A DNA stretch of 64,000 nt, from positions 3,658,001 to 3,722,000 of the forward strand of contig JAJNNQ010000011.1 in assembly GCA_027886175.1 (NCBI GenBank). The letters run 5' to 3'. Below, in pieces: positions 22,805-35,039 of the stretch. Position 1 is the first letter of the stretch. The number at the start of each line of letters is the position of its first letter. The notes beneath the pieces are model-generated. The model was not told where the DNA came from. It did not search any database and worked only from the letters and a program-made list of their open reading frames with translations. Position numbers and translations under genes: made by a program. This DNA comes from Phylloscopus collybita. Taxonomy: Eukaryota > Chordata > Aves > Passeriformes > Phylloscopidae.

Positions 22805-24720
22805 AGGGGCTCAGCAGCTGTCAGAGAATGAGCACCCACAGGCGCTCAGGGGGGCTGCAGGAGGGGCACAAGAAGCCCCTGCAGCACTTGGTCACAAAGG
22901 CACAGCAGGGGAAGAAGGCAAGAAGGGAGGAGGAAAAGGCCAAGGGGAAGGCAAAGGCCATGGCAGAGTTTCTACAGCCCCTGAGGGATCAAGCCCAGGG
23001 CCCAAGGGGGCCCCAGCACCCAGGGCACCGGCTCGGCCACAAGGACCTGGCAGAGGCATTGCCCTCCTGGGCAGGGGAGAGCCCACCCAAACAGCCCCTG
23101 GCAAGGAATCAGGCTGCCAGCTGCAGGCCACAAGGACACTGCAAGCACAGACAGCAGCACCCTCACCAGCAGCAAGTCCACCCCTGCAGGGACATGGACT
23201 GGGAGGGGTGGCAGAGCTCCCAGCACACCAGGGACCCACTGCACTGGAGCCCTGGAGAACATTCAGGGTGGCTCTGCATCGACAGGAGGCCTTTCCTCAC
23301 AGACACAGGGGCCTCTCCATCCACTCTCCATCTCAGACCTAAGGGGGGAAATTACCAAAAATGTCTTTGATTATTCGGGGGATAAGTGGGAAAGATGAGC
23401 AGCTGTGTTTTATTCAACCACTATTAGCAGAGGTGGGGATGGGTTGGAAATGCAGGAATTTTCATTTGCTCCTAAATGTGATTGTCATTGACTGGGAAGG
23501 GATTTGATGGCTAATTTGGGAATGCAAATTAATATTGTCAAAGGTGATACACAGGCTAGTTCTCCTGTACCTCTGTGACAAATGTCTGGCATGGCCTGGG
23601 CTGAAGTGAACCCAGAAGTGTGGGCAGCCCCAGGGAAATTGGGAAAATCAGATCCCCAGCCTCTCCAAATTCCTCTAAAGCCACCAGGACAAGTGGGGTC
23701 TAAAAGCAATCCCCTATTCCCAGGGAGGGAAGGAAGGGCTCACAGCCTGGTATTGAGCCCCTGGGAAAGGCAGGGCTTTTGGAGCCAGGGGTCTCTCCCT
23801 GTAATGCTCCTGTGCTGCCAGTCAGGAAATCAGATGGAATCCACAGAATGGTGCAGGACCTAAGAACAATAAACGAGATCCTGAAACCCAGGCACCCCAC
23901 AGTCTCAGATCCTGACACCATCTGGAACCAGGTTCCCTCCTCACACTGCTCCCATTCTGCCCTTGATGGAAAAGATGCTTTCTGGGGATGCCCACTCACA
24001 CAGGATGGTGAACAGGGTTTGGCCTTGGAGTGGGAACAAGAGGGAGAAGGGAAAATGGGAAAGACATGGACGGTGCTGCTGCAGGGATGCAGGGAAGCAC
24101 CAGCCTGATTGGGGCAAGCCTTGCAGAAAACATCAAAAGAATTCACCTCACCCCCAGGGATTGGGTTAATGCAGGGTGTGGGTGACTCCAGCTCCAGTCA
24201 GGAGGACAAGAAGAAGTGGTAGAAGAAGCCTCTGAGAAATGCCTCAGTTTTCAGGCTAAAAATATCTTTGAGTATTTGAAAAAAACAAACAGAAATGGTG
24301 GAGAAAATGGTTAAATGTTTGGGACATATTTTGACTAAAGGTTTGTGGTGAATTGACCCAGAGAGGGTCCAAGGAATCTCAGAAGTAACCTTACCCAGGA
24401 CTAAAGTAGAGCTTTGACAATTCTGAGGATTAACAGGGAATTGCAGGACCTGCACTGAGGATTCTCTGCTCCAGCCAGAACATTGTGTGACTTTGTAACC
24501 CCAGACAGCCTCAGTGTTATGGGATGGACACGAGAAAGAGAACAAAGCTGGAGAAAATAAAAACCCCAAATGATTGATGCCCCAGCCATGGCTCTCCCAG
24601 GCTCAGCAAAGGAACTGGAATTGCCTGGGAATGTCAAACAGGCCACGGCTGAGCCTGCACTGAAGGCAAGGGAGCAGCAGCCAGGGCTCCACAGCGGGGG
24701 AAGCCCCTGTGCCTGCCCAC
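22805..24720 (+). mobile_element. Gammaretrovirus-like ERV remnant: gag end, protease start, RT fragments
   Basis: The longest ERV copy. The gag-like frame (to 23370) continues without a stop into a protease-like FLTDTGAS active-site motif near 23300. Further on, separated by frame breaks, come an NPEVWA-type linker (about 23600), a reverse transcriptase stretch with RMVQDLRTINEI (about 23850) and DGKDAFWGCPL (about 23965), then connection-domain remnants with a PALxLP-like motif to about 24700, with several stops. It cannot make a full protein. The order matches gammaretroviral gag-pro-pol, which is the main support. Confidence 0.75.
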
Positions 24721-25800
24721 AGATCCTCTGCTGGAATGCTCTGCCTGGGCACCCTCCCTTGGCATCTCCAGGCACTGCGGGCCAATCCTTGCTGCCACTG
24801 CTGCAGCTTCAGGGCTTTCTGTGCCTGCACTGCCACAGGGGCTGGGGAGACACCGGGAGAATTCCACTCTGGGCCTCAGCCAGACTCACACTCTGGGCTG
24901 GCTGGGGTCAGATGGGTGCAAAATAGACCGACTTTAAAATTGTTTTTGATTTCATTTCTCCACTCAGCCTCGGTTGGCCTTTGCCCCGGGGAAAGGAATT
25001 TTCAAGGTTTTATTTGAAGGGATGTTACACCACTCAGCAGAGATGAGTTGAACATCTCAGCAGACTGGGAAGAGCCCAAAAGATCCCCACAGAGAGAACG
25101 ACCATCATCAAAACATCAACGACCATCAGCAACCAGCAACCAACACCCACCCCAGACACTGCCCCTGGAAGAGCTGCAGACACCTGGGCTGGAAAAGGCT
25201 GAGAAGGAATTCCAGCAGTGCAGACCTGATTAACATCAGAGGCAAAGGAATCCGGGTCCAACAGGAAATCAAATCCTGAGACCTCAGCAACTTGGAAGCA
25301 ATGAACATCAAACCAAGGGATTTCTATGGGTTCAGACTTCAAAAAGTTTAGGGAAAAACCAGGAAAGCTCACATGTCATGGAATTATTTTCTCTGCACAC
25401 CGGGCTATGTGTGGGTGAAATGATTTCTGTTGCCCATCCTGGCCAGAATCAAGTGATGCCTTGACTCTCTGACACTAAAGATATTGTTGGAGCATTTTTG
25501 TTTTTCCTACAGTTTCAGTGACACGATGACACCATTAGAACAATTTTTTGCAATAATCCTGCTCTTTAGTTCTCAGTTAGATTTGGGCCAGGGCTGTGAG
25601 AATCAATTTTTAGTCTTAGAAGAAGAAGTAGAAAAACCTTGATTGCTTTGGAATGCTTTTGTGTGTGTTTGTGTGTGGCTGTCAGTGATCACAAAATTTT
25701 GGTACATGGGTTTTTCAAAGCTAACCTTTAAATTCCATTTTGCAAAACCAGAAAAAGCTTTAAAGGTGACCCTTAAACGAATAAAAAGTTAACAGACTAT
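24720..25800. other. Region with no supported gene
   Basis: Mixed composition, apparently single copy in this window. Could be more of the decayed pol region. The right part is AT-rich. Confidence 0.4.
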
Positions 25801-25803
25801 GAG

Positions 25804-25825
25804 AAAAAAAAAAAAAAAAAAAAAA
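25804..25825. repeat. A22 run
   Basis: An uninterrupted run of A. It follows an AATAAAAAG at about 25780, so it may be the tail of a retroposed copy inserted on the plus strand. Confidence 0.5.
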
Positions 25826-26169
25826 GCAGCAGATTGCCTCGGGCCACATGTGAGTCATTAAGTGGCTGCCCAGGAAGAGAGATTCCTCCAGGCAGGCAGG
25901 AGAGGAGCTTTAGAAATGCAAATTAACCCTGCTGGGGAAAAGTGTGGACAATGCACCAGGGGCTCCTTGCCTGGGGCAGGAATTGGGCTGATTCCCTCTG
26001 TCCCTCAGCCCAAGCTCTGCCTGCTCACACAGACAGAATTTGCACAGCTAAAGGCAGAGCCGGAGTGAGGATCTCTGACTCTGCAACAGAAATGGGTTCA
26101 GCTGAAAAGGGAAACAGCAAACGGAAAATGTTGAGAAAGCTTCACTAAAATAAGTGGGAGGCAATCACC

Positions 26170-26445
26170 CTCTCCCCACTCCAACATGTGCTGTCCCTGT
26201 CTGTGTCACACAGGGAGCATCAGAGCACTGGAGTGTTTCTGCTGCCACAAGTTCAGAGAAATCAGTTGGGAATCCAAGAATGTGATGATTTAACTACAGA
26301 AAAGAGACAAATTGATGCAGCCCTGGCTGGAGGAAGCACCCAAAAATGGGGAAAAGATGAAACGGCCACCAGAACAAATCCCACAACACCACGGACCAGC
26401 CCCTGGGAACCCCAAGGAATTCAGATCAGGAGCCAAAAAACCTAG
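26170..26445 (+). mobile_element. Possible second gag nucleocapsid remnant
   Basis: A short frame has CFCCHKF followed by ISWES near 26240, like a retroviral CCHC knuckle that has lost its Gly-His and last Cys. Weak evidence; no other domain supports it. Confidence 0.25.
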
Positions 26446-26499
26446 TGATCATTCCAATGGTATATATAACTGAAACGGATACAAAAGCACAGGGAATGA

Positions 26500-27002
26500 A
26501 GTCACGGAGAATAATCCCAAAACCAAAGAGGACCCAGGAAGAAAAAAAAGTCAGTGAGTGAATCTGCTTGGAGATAGGGCCGGGGACTTGGAGATAAGGA
26601 AGGAATGCGAGAAACTCATCAGTATCAGAAAATGTTACTCATTGGCACGGACTGCTGCTCAGCCAAGGTCCTGCTGAATTCCTCAACACGGAGAAGAAGA
26701 AGAAAAACTGAACAGAACCAGGAATATCGGATTTTATACAAAAGGGGGGTGCATATTAACGAGGACATGCAGCAGGGGGATCGGGAAGGCTGAACTTTCC
26801 AAGGACCTTCGCCACTGGGCAAAGGGAGAGGGAGATGCAGAAGGGAAAATCAGGATAAAAAGGAGGCTGCGAACTACAACAATTGGAGAGACCGCATGGC
26901 AAATGCCGCATGGCCTCTCCCTTGTTCATGAATAAAGTCACTTTTACAGGACTCCTCTGGCTCCTTCGGGCACAGAAATCTCTGGCGATGCCAATTTTCC
27001 CG
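26500..27002 (+). mobile_element. Promoter-side LTR, full copy (copy 3)
   Basis: TGTTACTCATTG at 26632, TATA-like GGATAAAAAGG near 26851, AATAAA at about 26932 followed by GTCACTTTTACAGG, and an end near CCCGCACA at 27005. It sits in the predicted first intron of ZNF-3, antisense to it. Confidence 0.7.
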
Positions 27003-27252
27003 CACAGGCCCGGGGACAGCGCAGCGCCTCCGTCCTACCCACAGGAACCGGGATGAGCCAGCGCTGCTCCGGCCCCGGCTCCTGCCCAGGCACCCGCGGG
27101 AAGGAGACCGCGGGCAGCCGCTCCCGCAGCGCCCTCAGGGCACGGGGAACACGGCGCGGACATGGCACAACCCAGCCACAGCCAGAGCCCCCTGCCGCCC
27201 CCTCCGCCCGCAGCCAGCCCCGAGCCCCGGCACAACCCAGCGCGGCTCCCAC

Positions 27253-27330
27253 CTGCGCCGGGGCCGCCTCCGAGCTCCGCCGCTGCCTCCCCGGGCTCCG
27301 GTCGCTCCCGCCGCTCCCGGGCCCGCAATG
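27253..27330 (-). other. Predicted first exon of ZNF-3
   Basis: Minus strand: GCGCCATTTTCGG near 27346, GGAGGC stretch, then CGGCGCAG with donor at 27252. Lacks the minisatellite of the ZNF-1 exon. Confidence 0.45.
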
Positions 27331-27359
27331 AGGAGCCGAAAATGGCGCCGCTCCTACGG

Positions 27360-27540
27360 CAGGACCGCGCTCTGCCCGCTCTGCCCAATCACCGTGCAGC
27401 GAGAGCCAGGAGTGACGGCACCATCAGCCAATGGCAGCGAGCCATGGGCGGGCTCTGCACACGGCACAGCCCCGCCCCGCGCTCTCAGGCCCCGCCCCCG
27501 GGCTGTCTGAGGGCAAAGCCGCAGATGAGGAACAGCCCTG
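27360..27540 (-). promoter_or_regulatory. CpG promoter of ZNF-3
   Basis: Two CCAAT boxes (about 27385 and 27428), a GTGACGGC element between them and CCCCGCCCC GC boxes near 27472-27498. Same order as at 9610-9780, inverted. Confidence 0.6.
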
Positions 27541-27559
27541 GGACGGGCCCGGGCCCGAG

Positions 27560-28950
27560 GCGGGATGGAGCTGAAAACACAAACAAAGTTCTCCGCACCT
27601 CCCGCACCGCCTTGCCCAGCCCTGCCTGCTGGGTGCCTCCGACTCAGAGGGAAGCCCTGAAGCCCCACTTCTCCTACCCCTAATTAGGAGCATCAGTTCG
27701 TCACTTTGATTTCCTCGAAAAAGGGAAAACTGCCCCAAACCCCTTCGGCTGAGTGAAGGAGGGCAGAGATTTCTGGCAGAAAACTCCCAGAGTCGTTTTT
27801 CCCCGCGTTGGGAGGAACAAACCCAACCCAAGTGAGGTGGGGCCCCCCAGCTGAAGCCCTCGCTGGCTGCTCCAGGCTGGACGGGCGGGCTGGGAGCGCT
27901 GGGAAGGGGCCCCGGCTCGGGACGGAGCCCCCGGGGCAGCCCCACGGCCCCCACGGCAGCTCCAAGGCTCCGCCAGCCGGGATGGAACGGGGCAGGGGGA
28001 GCAGGGCAAGGGACGGGGCTGCCGGCGCCGAGGGAACACCAGGGGACACCGGGGGCACTGCACAGGCATTTAATGGAAAAGATAAAATCATAACGGAGAC
28101 AAAAGCAACAGCAACTGTGGCACTACAGCACAGCGCCACACAAGGACATGTCCCGTTCCAGTGGGGTGACACTGGCCCCGTGCCAGGCACTCAGCAAAGC
28201 CGCTCAGGCACTGCCCTCCACAGCCGCCCAGGGAAGAGGAAATGTCACCAACGATTCAGGAGCTGACCTATGGATCGGGAGAGATCCCTCAGCAAAGAAC
28301 ACCATCACAGGTGAAAGAGGCTTGAAACTGGAGATATGAATTGAGTTTATTCCTAACAATCTCAGATCACGATAACAAGAAGTAAAATAATCCCCTCAAA
28401 AACACCTTCCTCCCAATCCTTCCAGCCCTACCTCCTATCCTGGCAGTTCAGGGAAACAGGGAGTGGGGGCCATGGTCAGTTCACCCCACGTGGCTTCTCC
28501 TGCTGCTCAGGGACAGGAGTCATTCTGCTGCTGCATTCTGGGGTCTCTCCCACAGAAGAGTTCTCCAGAAACTTCCCCACCCTGAGTCTATCCCAGGGGA
28601 AACAGCTCCCCTCAAAATGCCACGGGCTCAGTCCTTCAAGGACAGGCTGCTCCAGTGGGTGCCCCTCTGTCTACAGGGTCACGGGCTCCTCTCAGGCATC
28701 CCCCTGCTCCAGCTTGGGCTCCTCCAGGTGCTGTGGGTGGATCTCTGCATCCTCACGGACATCCAGGGGCTGCAGGGGAATCTCTGCATCTCCACAGATC
28801 TCTGCACCCAGTGCCCCCATCTTTGGAGCTACCAGCAATTGGATCTGCCAGACACGGAGGAGCTTTCAGAACCTTCTCTCAGAATCCACCCCGTAGCACG
28901 GCCACCACCAACACCAGGCTGTGCCAACCCAATAGAGCCCTCAAAATGGG
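27560..28950. other. Spacer, partly avian repeat-like
   Basis: Begins with the GC-rich flank of the promoter. The part 28600-28900 (GGGCTGCAGGGGAATCTCTG motif) resembles a dispersed avian repeat. No gene seen. Confidence 0.35.
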
Positions 28951-28953
28951 GTC

Positions 28954-29912
28954 CTAGATAATCAAAAGCTCTGGTGCATTCCAAAATGGGGATGGAGATG
29001 TCTCGGGGCTCAGGTGTGCCCAGAAATGAGGCCCCAGCTGAGGACGTTCTCTGCTTGGCTGAGCGCTGCCTGAGGGCTGGGGCTGCAGCAAGGGGAGGAC
29101 ACCCTCCAGCGGGGATGTCCCACAGACACGGGACCCCCAGAAGCCCCTCGGAACCCCTGGGGCTGGGCTGGCCCTGCCTGGACGCCAGGAGCCACCAAAA
29201 CTGTTCTGTCCCTTCCCTCTGCAGCTGCACAGGGAGAGGAAATACAAGGGAAGGCCCAGGAGCTGAGAGAAGGATCGGGAGAGATCCTTCCCCGAGCAGC
29301 AGCACAGGAACAAGAGACCCAGCCCGGTGTAGTGGTTTTGGATGTGCTCGTGTGCCTTCAGGTGGGAGTTCTGGCTGAAGCCCTCCCCACATTCCCCACA
29401 TTTGCAGGGCTTTTCCCCGGTGTGGATCCAGTGCTGCTGGATCAGGCTGGAACTCTCCCTGAAGCTCTTCCCACATTCCCCAAGCTCACCGGCCTTTTCC
29501 ACTCTGTGGATGCTCTGGTGCCAGGTAAGGCTGGAATTCTCCCTGAAGCTCTTTCCACACCCCCCACACTTGCAGGGCCTCTCCTCAGTGTGGCTCTGGC
29601 GGTGACTGATGAGGCTGGAGCTCCGGCTGAAGCCCTTCCCACATCCCAAGCACTTGTGGGGCTTCTCCCCGCCCTGAGGCTTCTCCACCAGCTCTGAGCT
29701 CCGCCTGGATCTGCGGCTGCCTTCCCAGCACAGGAAGGGCTTTTCCTCCTCGCAGCTCCCCGGGCTGGGTTTACAGCCCCTCCTCCTGCACCTCCGGGGC
29801 TTTTCCTCCCCATGGCATCGTCCCTGTGCAGTGGGGCTGCTCCAAACAGCCTCTCCCACAAGGTTCTCTGGCAGGGCTTTGTTCTCCCCGGGCTCCATCT
29901 GCAGCTCAGCGC
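28954..29912 (-). CDS. ZNF-4: divergent zinc-finger gene with degenerate fingers
   Basis: Minus-strand exon from an acceptor at 29913-29917 (CCTCCCTCAG after a 250-base polypyrimidine tract). ATG at 29898 gives 314 residues. Start MEPGENKALPENLVGEAVWS and the SPTAQ segment are typical of avian zinc-finger proteins; [18 protein letters not shown] matches the other array members. Fingers 1 and 2 (residues 82-131) are complete. Finger 3 lacks its first Cys and has shifted His spacing; finger 4 has wrong His spacing. About 125 residues follow with no fingers and no recognised domain, probably former 3' UTR read after loss of the original end. It may be an older member or a decaying gene. Confidence 0.6.
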
Positions 29913-30124
29913 CTGAGGGAGGAGGGAAAAGGAGAGGAAGAGACAGCGAGAAGGGAAAAGACAGAAGGAGAGGAAGGAGCAAGAAGAAACAAGGGAGGAA
30001 ACAGAAGAAGATGAAGGAACGAGGCAGGGCGAAGGACAGAATGAGGAGAGGAAAGAGGGCGGAGGAGAGGATGGGATTTGCCTCCGTGCCCGAAGGAAGG
30101 GAAAGGAGATCCCGGCACAGAGAC

Positions 30125-30312
30125 TCTGCCAATGGCGGCTGGGGGCTGTGCTTCTCCCCGCGCTGCCCAATCAGCACACGAGAAGGGAGAGTGACGGCAG
30201 AACCAGCCAATCACGAGGAGTGGCGGGCTCTGCTGCACGGCACGGACTCGCCTCCATTTCGCTGACTCCGGCATTGCTCGGAAACCTCGGCTGAGGAGCG
30301 GCCCCGGCGCAG
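30125..30312. promoter_or_regulatory. CpG promoter between ZNF-4 and ZNF-5, with ZNF-5 first exon
   Basis: CCAAT at 30167-30171 and 30207-30211 with a GTGACGGC between them. To the right a short exon-like stretch ends CGGCGCAG before GTGGGAG (donor at 30313), facing ZNF-5. To the left the polypyrimidine tract and acceptor of ZNF-4 begin, so the block may serve both genes. Confidence 0.55.
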
Positions 30313-30559
30313 GTGGGAGCCGCGCTGGGTTGTGCCGGGGCTCGGGGCTGGCTGCGGGCGGAGGGGGCGGCAGGGGGCTCTGGCTGTGGCTGGGTTGTGC
30401 CGTGTCCGCGCCGTGTTCCCCGTGCCCTGAGGGCGCTGCGGGAGCGGCTGCCCGCGGTCTCCTTCCCGCGGGTGCCTGGGCAGGAGCCGGGGCCGGAGCA
30501 GCGCTGGCTCGTCCCGGTTCCTGTGGGTAGGACGGAGGCGCTGCGCTGTCCCCGGGCCT

Positions 30560-31075
30560 GAGCAGGAAAATTGGCATCGCCAGAGGTTTCTGTGCCCGAA
30601 GGAGCCAGAGGAGTCCTGTAAAAGTGACTTTATTCATGAACAAAGGGAGAGGCCATGCGGCATTTGCCATGCGGTCTCTCCAATTGTTGTAGTTCGCAGC
30701 CTCCTTTTTATCCTGATTTTCCCTTCTGCATCTCCCTCTCCCTTTGTCCGCTGGCGAAGGTCCTTGGAAAGTTCAGCCTTCCCGATCCCCCTGCTGCATG
30801 TCCTCGTTAATATGCACCCCCCTTTTGTATAACATCCGATATTCCTGGCTCTGTTCAGGCTTTGTTCTTCTTCTCCATGCTCGGGAATTCAGCAGGATCT
30901 TGGCTGAGCAGCAGTCCGTGTCAATGAGTAACATTTTCTGAAACTGGTGAGTTTCTCTCATTTGTGCCTTATCTCCAAGTCCCCAGCCCAATCTCCAAGC
31001 AGATTCACTCATTGACTCTGTTTATTCTTCCTGGTTCCTCTTTGGGTTTGGGATTATTCTCAGTGAGCTGAATTA
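30560..31075 (-). mobile_element. Promoter-side LTR (copy 4)
   Basis: Nearly identical to 10110-10620. Antisense in the first intron of ZNF-5. Confidence 0.65.
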
Positions 31076-31079
31076 TGAG

Positions 31080-32120
31080 AAAAACGAAAATTCAATCTTA
31101 GAATATTTTCCAAAAGTTTTCCTGGCCATCAGGCATGGAACATCCTGCACATTAATGCAGCCTTATCTGTGTGCTCTTCCTTTACTGAGGTACATGCATA
31201 TTCATGAGTTTCATGTGCTATTCAAACATTCTTGACAGCTTTTGATGTTATGGAAACTTCTCTTTATTTTGGTTTTCTGCTCTGGCTTATCTACATCACA
31301 TCCTGCAGATCAGGTCAATCTCTTTTATTTCTTCTTGTGGCCTCATCCTGTTGTTTCACACTTCCCAGAGAGGGAACAGTTCACAAACTCTTCTCTCATT
31401 CTTCTCTCCTGCTCTGGTTTGTGTGGCCCTTATCTCATCCCTTGTCAGTCAGCAGCTCTGGGAAACAACCTGAGTGCTTTATACAGTTCTCTGGGTTACA
31501 CACAAGTATTTGACCATTTTCTATTTTGGGAAGGCCTGCAGTACAATACATTCATCCCATGATCAGTTCTAGAAGCTGTCAGGTGTCTACATCAACATCA
31601 AATACTCATCCCACTGCTGCTTCCATGAGTTACACGGTGCAGACTTCAAATGAGCAATGAGGTTAAATGAGCAAGCAGCTCAAAGGGATTCTAAACTGCA
31701 CTGTGCTTACAATCAATAACCACAGATAAAGACCAGCACACAAATGTGAAAGCCAATATTCTGGGGTCATTTTCCACAATTCCCTGTCCTTTTGTAGCCG
31801 TTTGTGGCTCAGGAGGCCTGGCTGCCACCTGCATCCCCTTGCTCAGCTGCTGACTGAGCTGCACTCAGCAAGGTGTCCTGCATGGCCCAAAGATGAGAGT
31901 TGCTGTAGCACAGAAGAGGAGGAAGAGCATTCGTTTAACCCCTGGTGTGCCAGGAAACCCCAAAACCGTGTCCCATTCCCATCCTTTCCACGTTTGGGCC
32001 GGAACATGAGCTGCTTTCTTATTTCCTTTGTTCTCTGTTACACCACTTTCCCGTTGTCATCTCTTTGCTAACAGCTTCTTGAGTCATTTAATTTTCCACA
32101 CTGTGCTCCTCCTCCTGCTC
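31080..32120 (-). repeat. Shared block B (copy 3, inverted)
   Basis: Matches 10620-11690 with small indels. Confidence 0.7.
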
Positions 32121-32900
32121 ATGGATAATCTGATCCCATCCCACGGTGAAATGTGTTCTTGGTTTGAGTGGCTTGGTGGGCCAGACTCAGGAGCTTGATT
32201 TGTCTCTTTGGTTCTTATTTGGATGTCTTCTTGTAATTTAATATTGCTTGCAGTGTCCTTGTGGCCTGCAGCTGGCAGCCTGATTCCTTGCCAGGGGCTG
32301 TTTGGGTGAGCTCTCCCCTGCCCAGGAGGGCAATGCCTCTGCCAGGTCCTTGTGGCTGAGCCGGTGCCCTGGGTGCTGGGGCCCCCTTGGGCCCTGGGCT
32401 TGATCCCTCAGGGGCTGTAGAAACTCTGCCATGGCCTTTGCCGTCCCCTTGGCCTTTTCCTCCTCCCTTCTTGACTTCTTCCCCTGCTGTGCCTTTGTGA
32501 CCAAGTGCTGCAGGGGCTTCTTCTGCCCCTCCTGCAGCCCCCCTGAGTGCCTGTGGGTGCTCATCCTCTGACAGCTGCTGAGCTTTCTGCAAAACCATTC
32601 ATTTCTGCAGCGCACCAAGCAAAGTCATTCAAGGATAATGTCGATCCTTCCATGTAGAATCCACATTTCCCATCTTCTCCTCTTTTCCATCAGCTTTGTT
32701 CTTCCCGCAGCGATTCCTGCTGCTGCTTCTTTCCTACATCATATTCCTGCACATTCTCTTTCACCCTTTCCCTTCCCAGCACACCAACACCATCCATCCC
32801 CTGTTGTCCAAATCCCTTCATGACTTCCCTAATTGCCCCCCTGGCTGTCCATGTCCTTAATTACCTCTGGGAGAATGTGCAAACTGCCTCAACATTCTCC
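32120..32900 (-). mobile_element. ERV gag-like fragment (copy 4)
   Basis: Minus-strand frame 32618-32238 carries the gag-like segment (KKSRREEEKAKG variant). Confidence 0.5.
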
Positions 32901-33239
32901 CAAGGGACCCTTCAGAGACATTTTGGGATCATCATCCCTTTTGCTGGGACCCCTTCCTGGCTTTCCCTTTTCCACCCTGCATGGGTGCCCTGCCATGTTT
33001 CCTCCCTGAAGATCCCAGTGTCCTCCCTGATGAGATTTTCAGTGCTCTCTCCCTGCTGACTCTTCCCAGCCCCCCTGATCTGTCACTCCTCTGTCTCCTG
33101 GACACTCTTGGGTCCCCAGTCAATCTCCGGTGCCGCCTCCACCCAAGGGAGCCGATCACCCAAACTGGGTGAGGCACCTTCACTCACTGCCCTCTGCCTC
33201 AGATGGTGGAAGGAATTCCAGAGGAGCCCCAAGGTGTGT

Positions 33240-33305
33240 GGAAAAATTCCCATCACCAGAGGTTTGTGTCCACAGAGAAGGCAGAGGAGTCCTGTAAAAT
33301 TCATT
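33240..33305 (-). mobile_element. Short type II LTR end
   Basis: Only the last 65 bases of the type II LTR remain before the sequence jumps to the ZNF-5 intron. Confidence 0.4.
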
Positions 33306-33401
33306 TAATTTTATCTGCGTCATGATGTTTGTAGGATTTTTGGGCTGAATCTTGGTGTTTTGGAGGTTCTTAAAGACACAAGGTTACCAATGATTTCCTG
33401 A

Positions 33402-34319
<918 letters not shown>

Positions 34320-34576
34320 GGGAAGCCCTGGGAGTGCCCTGAGAGCGGGAAGAGCTTCGTGCGCTGCTCCAGCTCCAGCCCCCGTGGGAGGATCGGCGTT
34401 GGATGATCCCCAGTGACCCCCATTGGGCAGAGCCCTGGTGATCCCTGTTGGGAAGACACCTGGCTGGGGGGGCTCCACACCTTCCTGTCTCCCTGTGGGC
34501 ACCTGGATGAACGCAGGGGCAGGAACATCCATCGGGACACAGACCAACACTGGGAATTCCTTGGGAAGAGTGGATT

Positions 34577-35009
34577 TGTGGTTTTAGTTAGTTTTAGCTA
34601 GCTGAATTAAAAAAGTTTTTTGGATTTTTTTTTTTTTTTAGATGGTTTCAAATAGTTTTAGATGGAAAAATTTAGAAGAGCAGTGAGGGCTTGCACTTGC
34701 AGCCTGCTGGGGTCTGGAGTTTTAGAGGGAGTGGGACTGGTGAGAGACGGAGTGAGCTGAGCTATATTTGCAGCAAAGATTTTTTTAGTTTGTTATTTTT
34801 TTTCAGAGCAGCAAAAAGTTTTATTATTTTATATTATTAATTTTTTGGGCTTGTGGGCATCTTGTTTGTTCAATAAATCGTTTTTTCTACTTTTCTCTGA
34901 AGAAGTTCTTTCTTTTTTTGGACTGCCTGAGAGAAGGAGCCGTTTAAGATTGCTTTCCAGAGGAACCCCCTTTGGAGGTTTCCTCCCAAATTTGCCCTAA
35001 ACCAATACA
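34577..35009 (+). mobile_element. ERVK-like LTR
   Basis: Interrupts the ZNF-5 3' flank at GGATTTGT. Contains AATAAA at 34872-34877 and the 3' end TTTCCTCCCAAATTTGCCCT...ACA shared with the LTRs at 20045 and 52365. Confidence 0.65.
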
Positions 35010-35020
35010 TATATTGGTAT

Positions 35021-35038
35021 TGGCGTCCAATGTGGGGC
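35021..35038 (+). other. Primer-binding site, lysine tRNA type
   Basis: TGGCGTCCAATGTGGGGC differs at two positions from the lysine tRNA primer site used by betaretroviruses and ERVK elements. It lies 11 bases past the LTR end and marks the start of an ERV interior. Confidence 0.65.
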
Positions 35039-35039
35039 T

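Noticed and set aside
28617..28961. 114-codon frame upstream of ZNF-4's 3' end
   Set aside because: Sequence resembles a dispersed avian repeat and the neighbouring frames are equally open.
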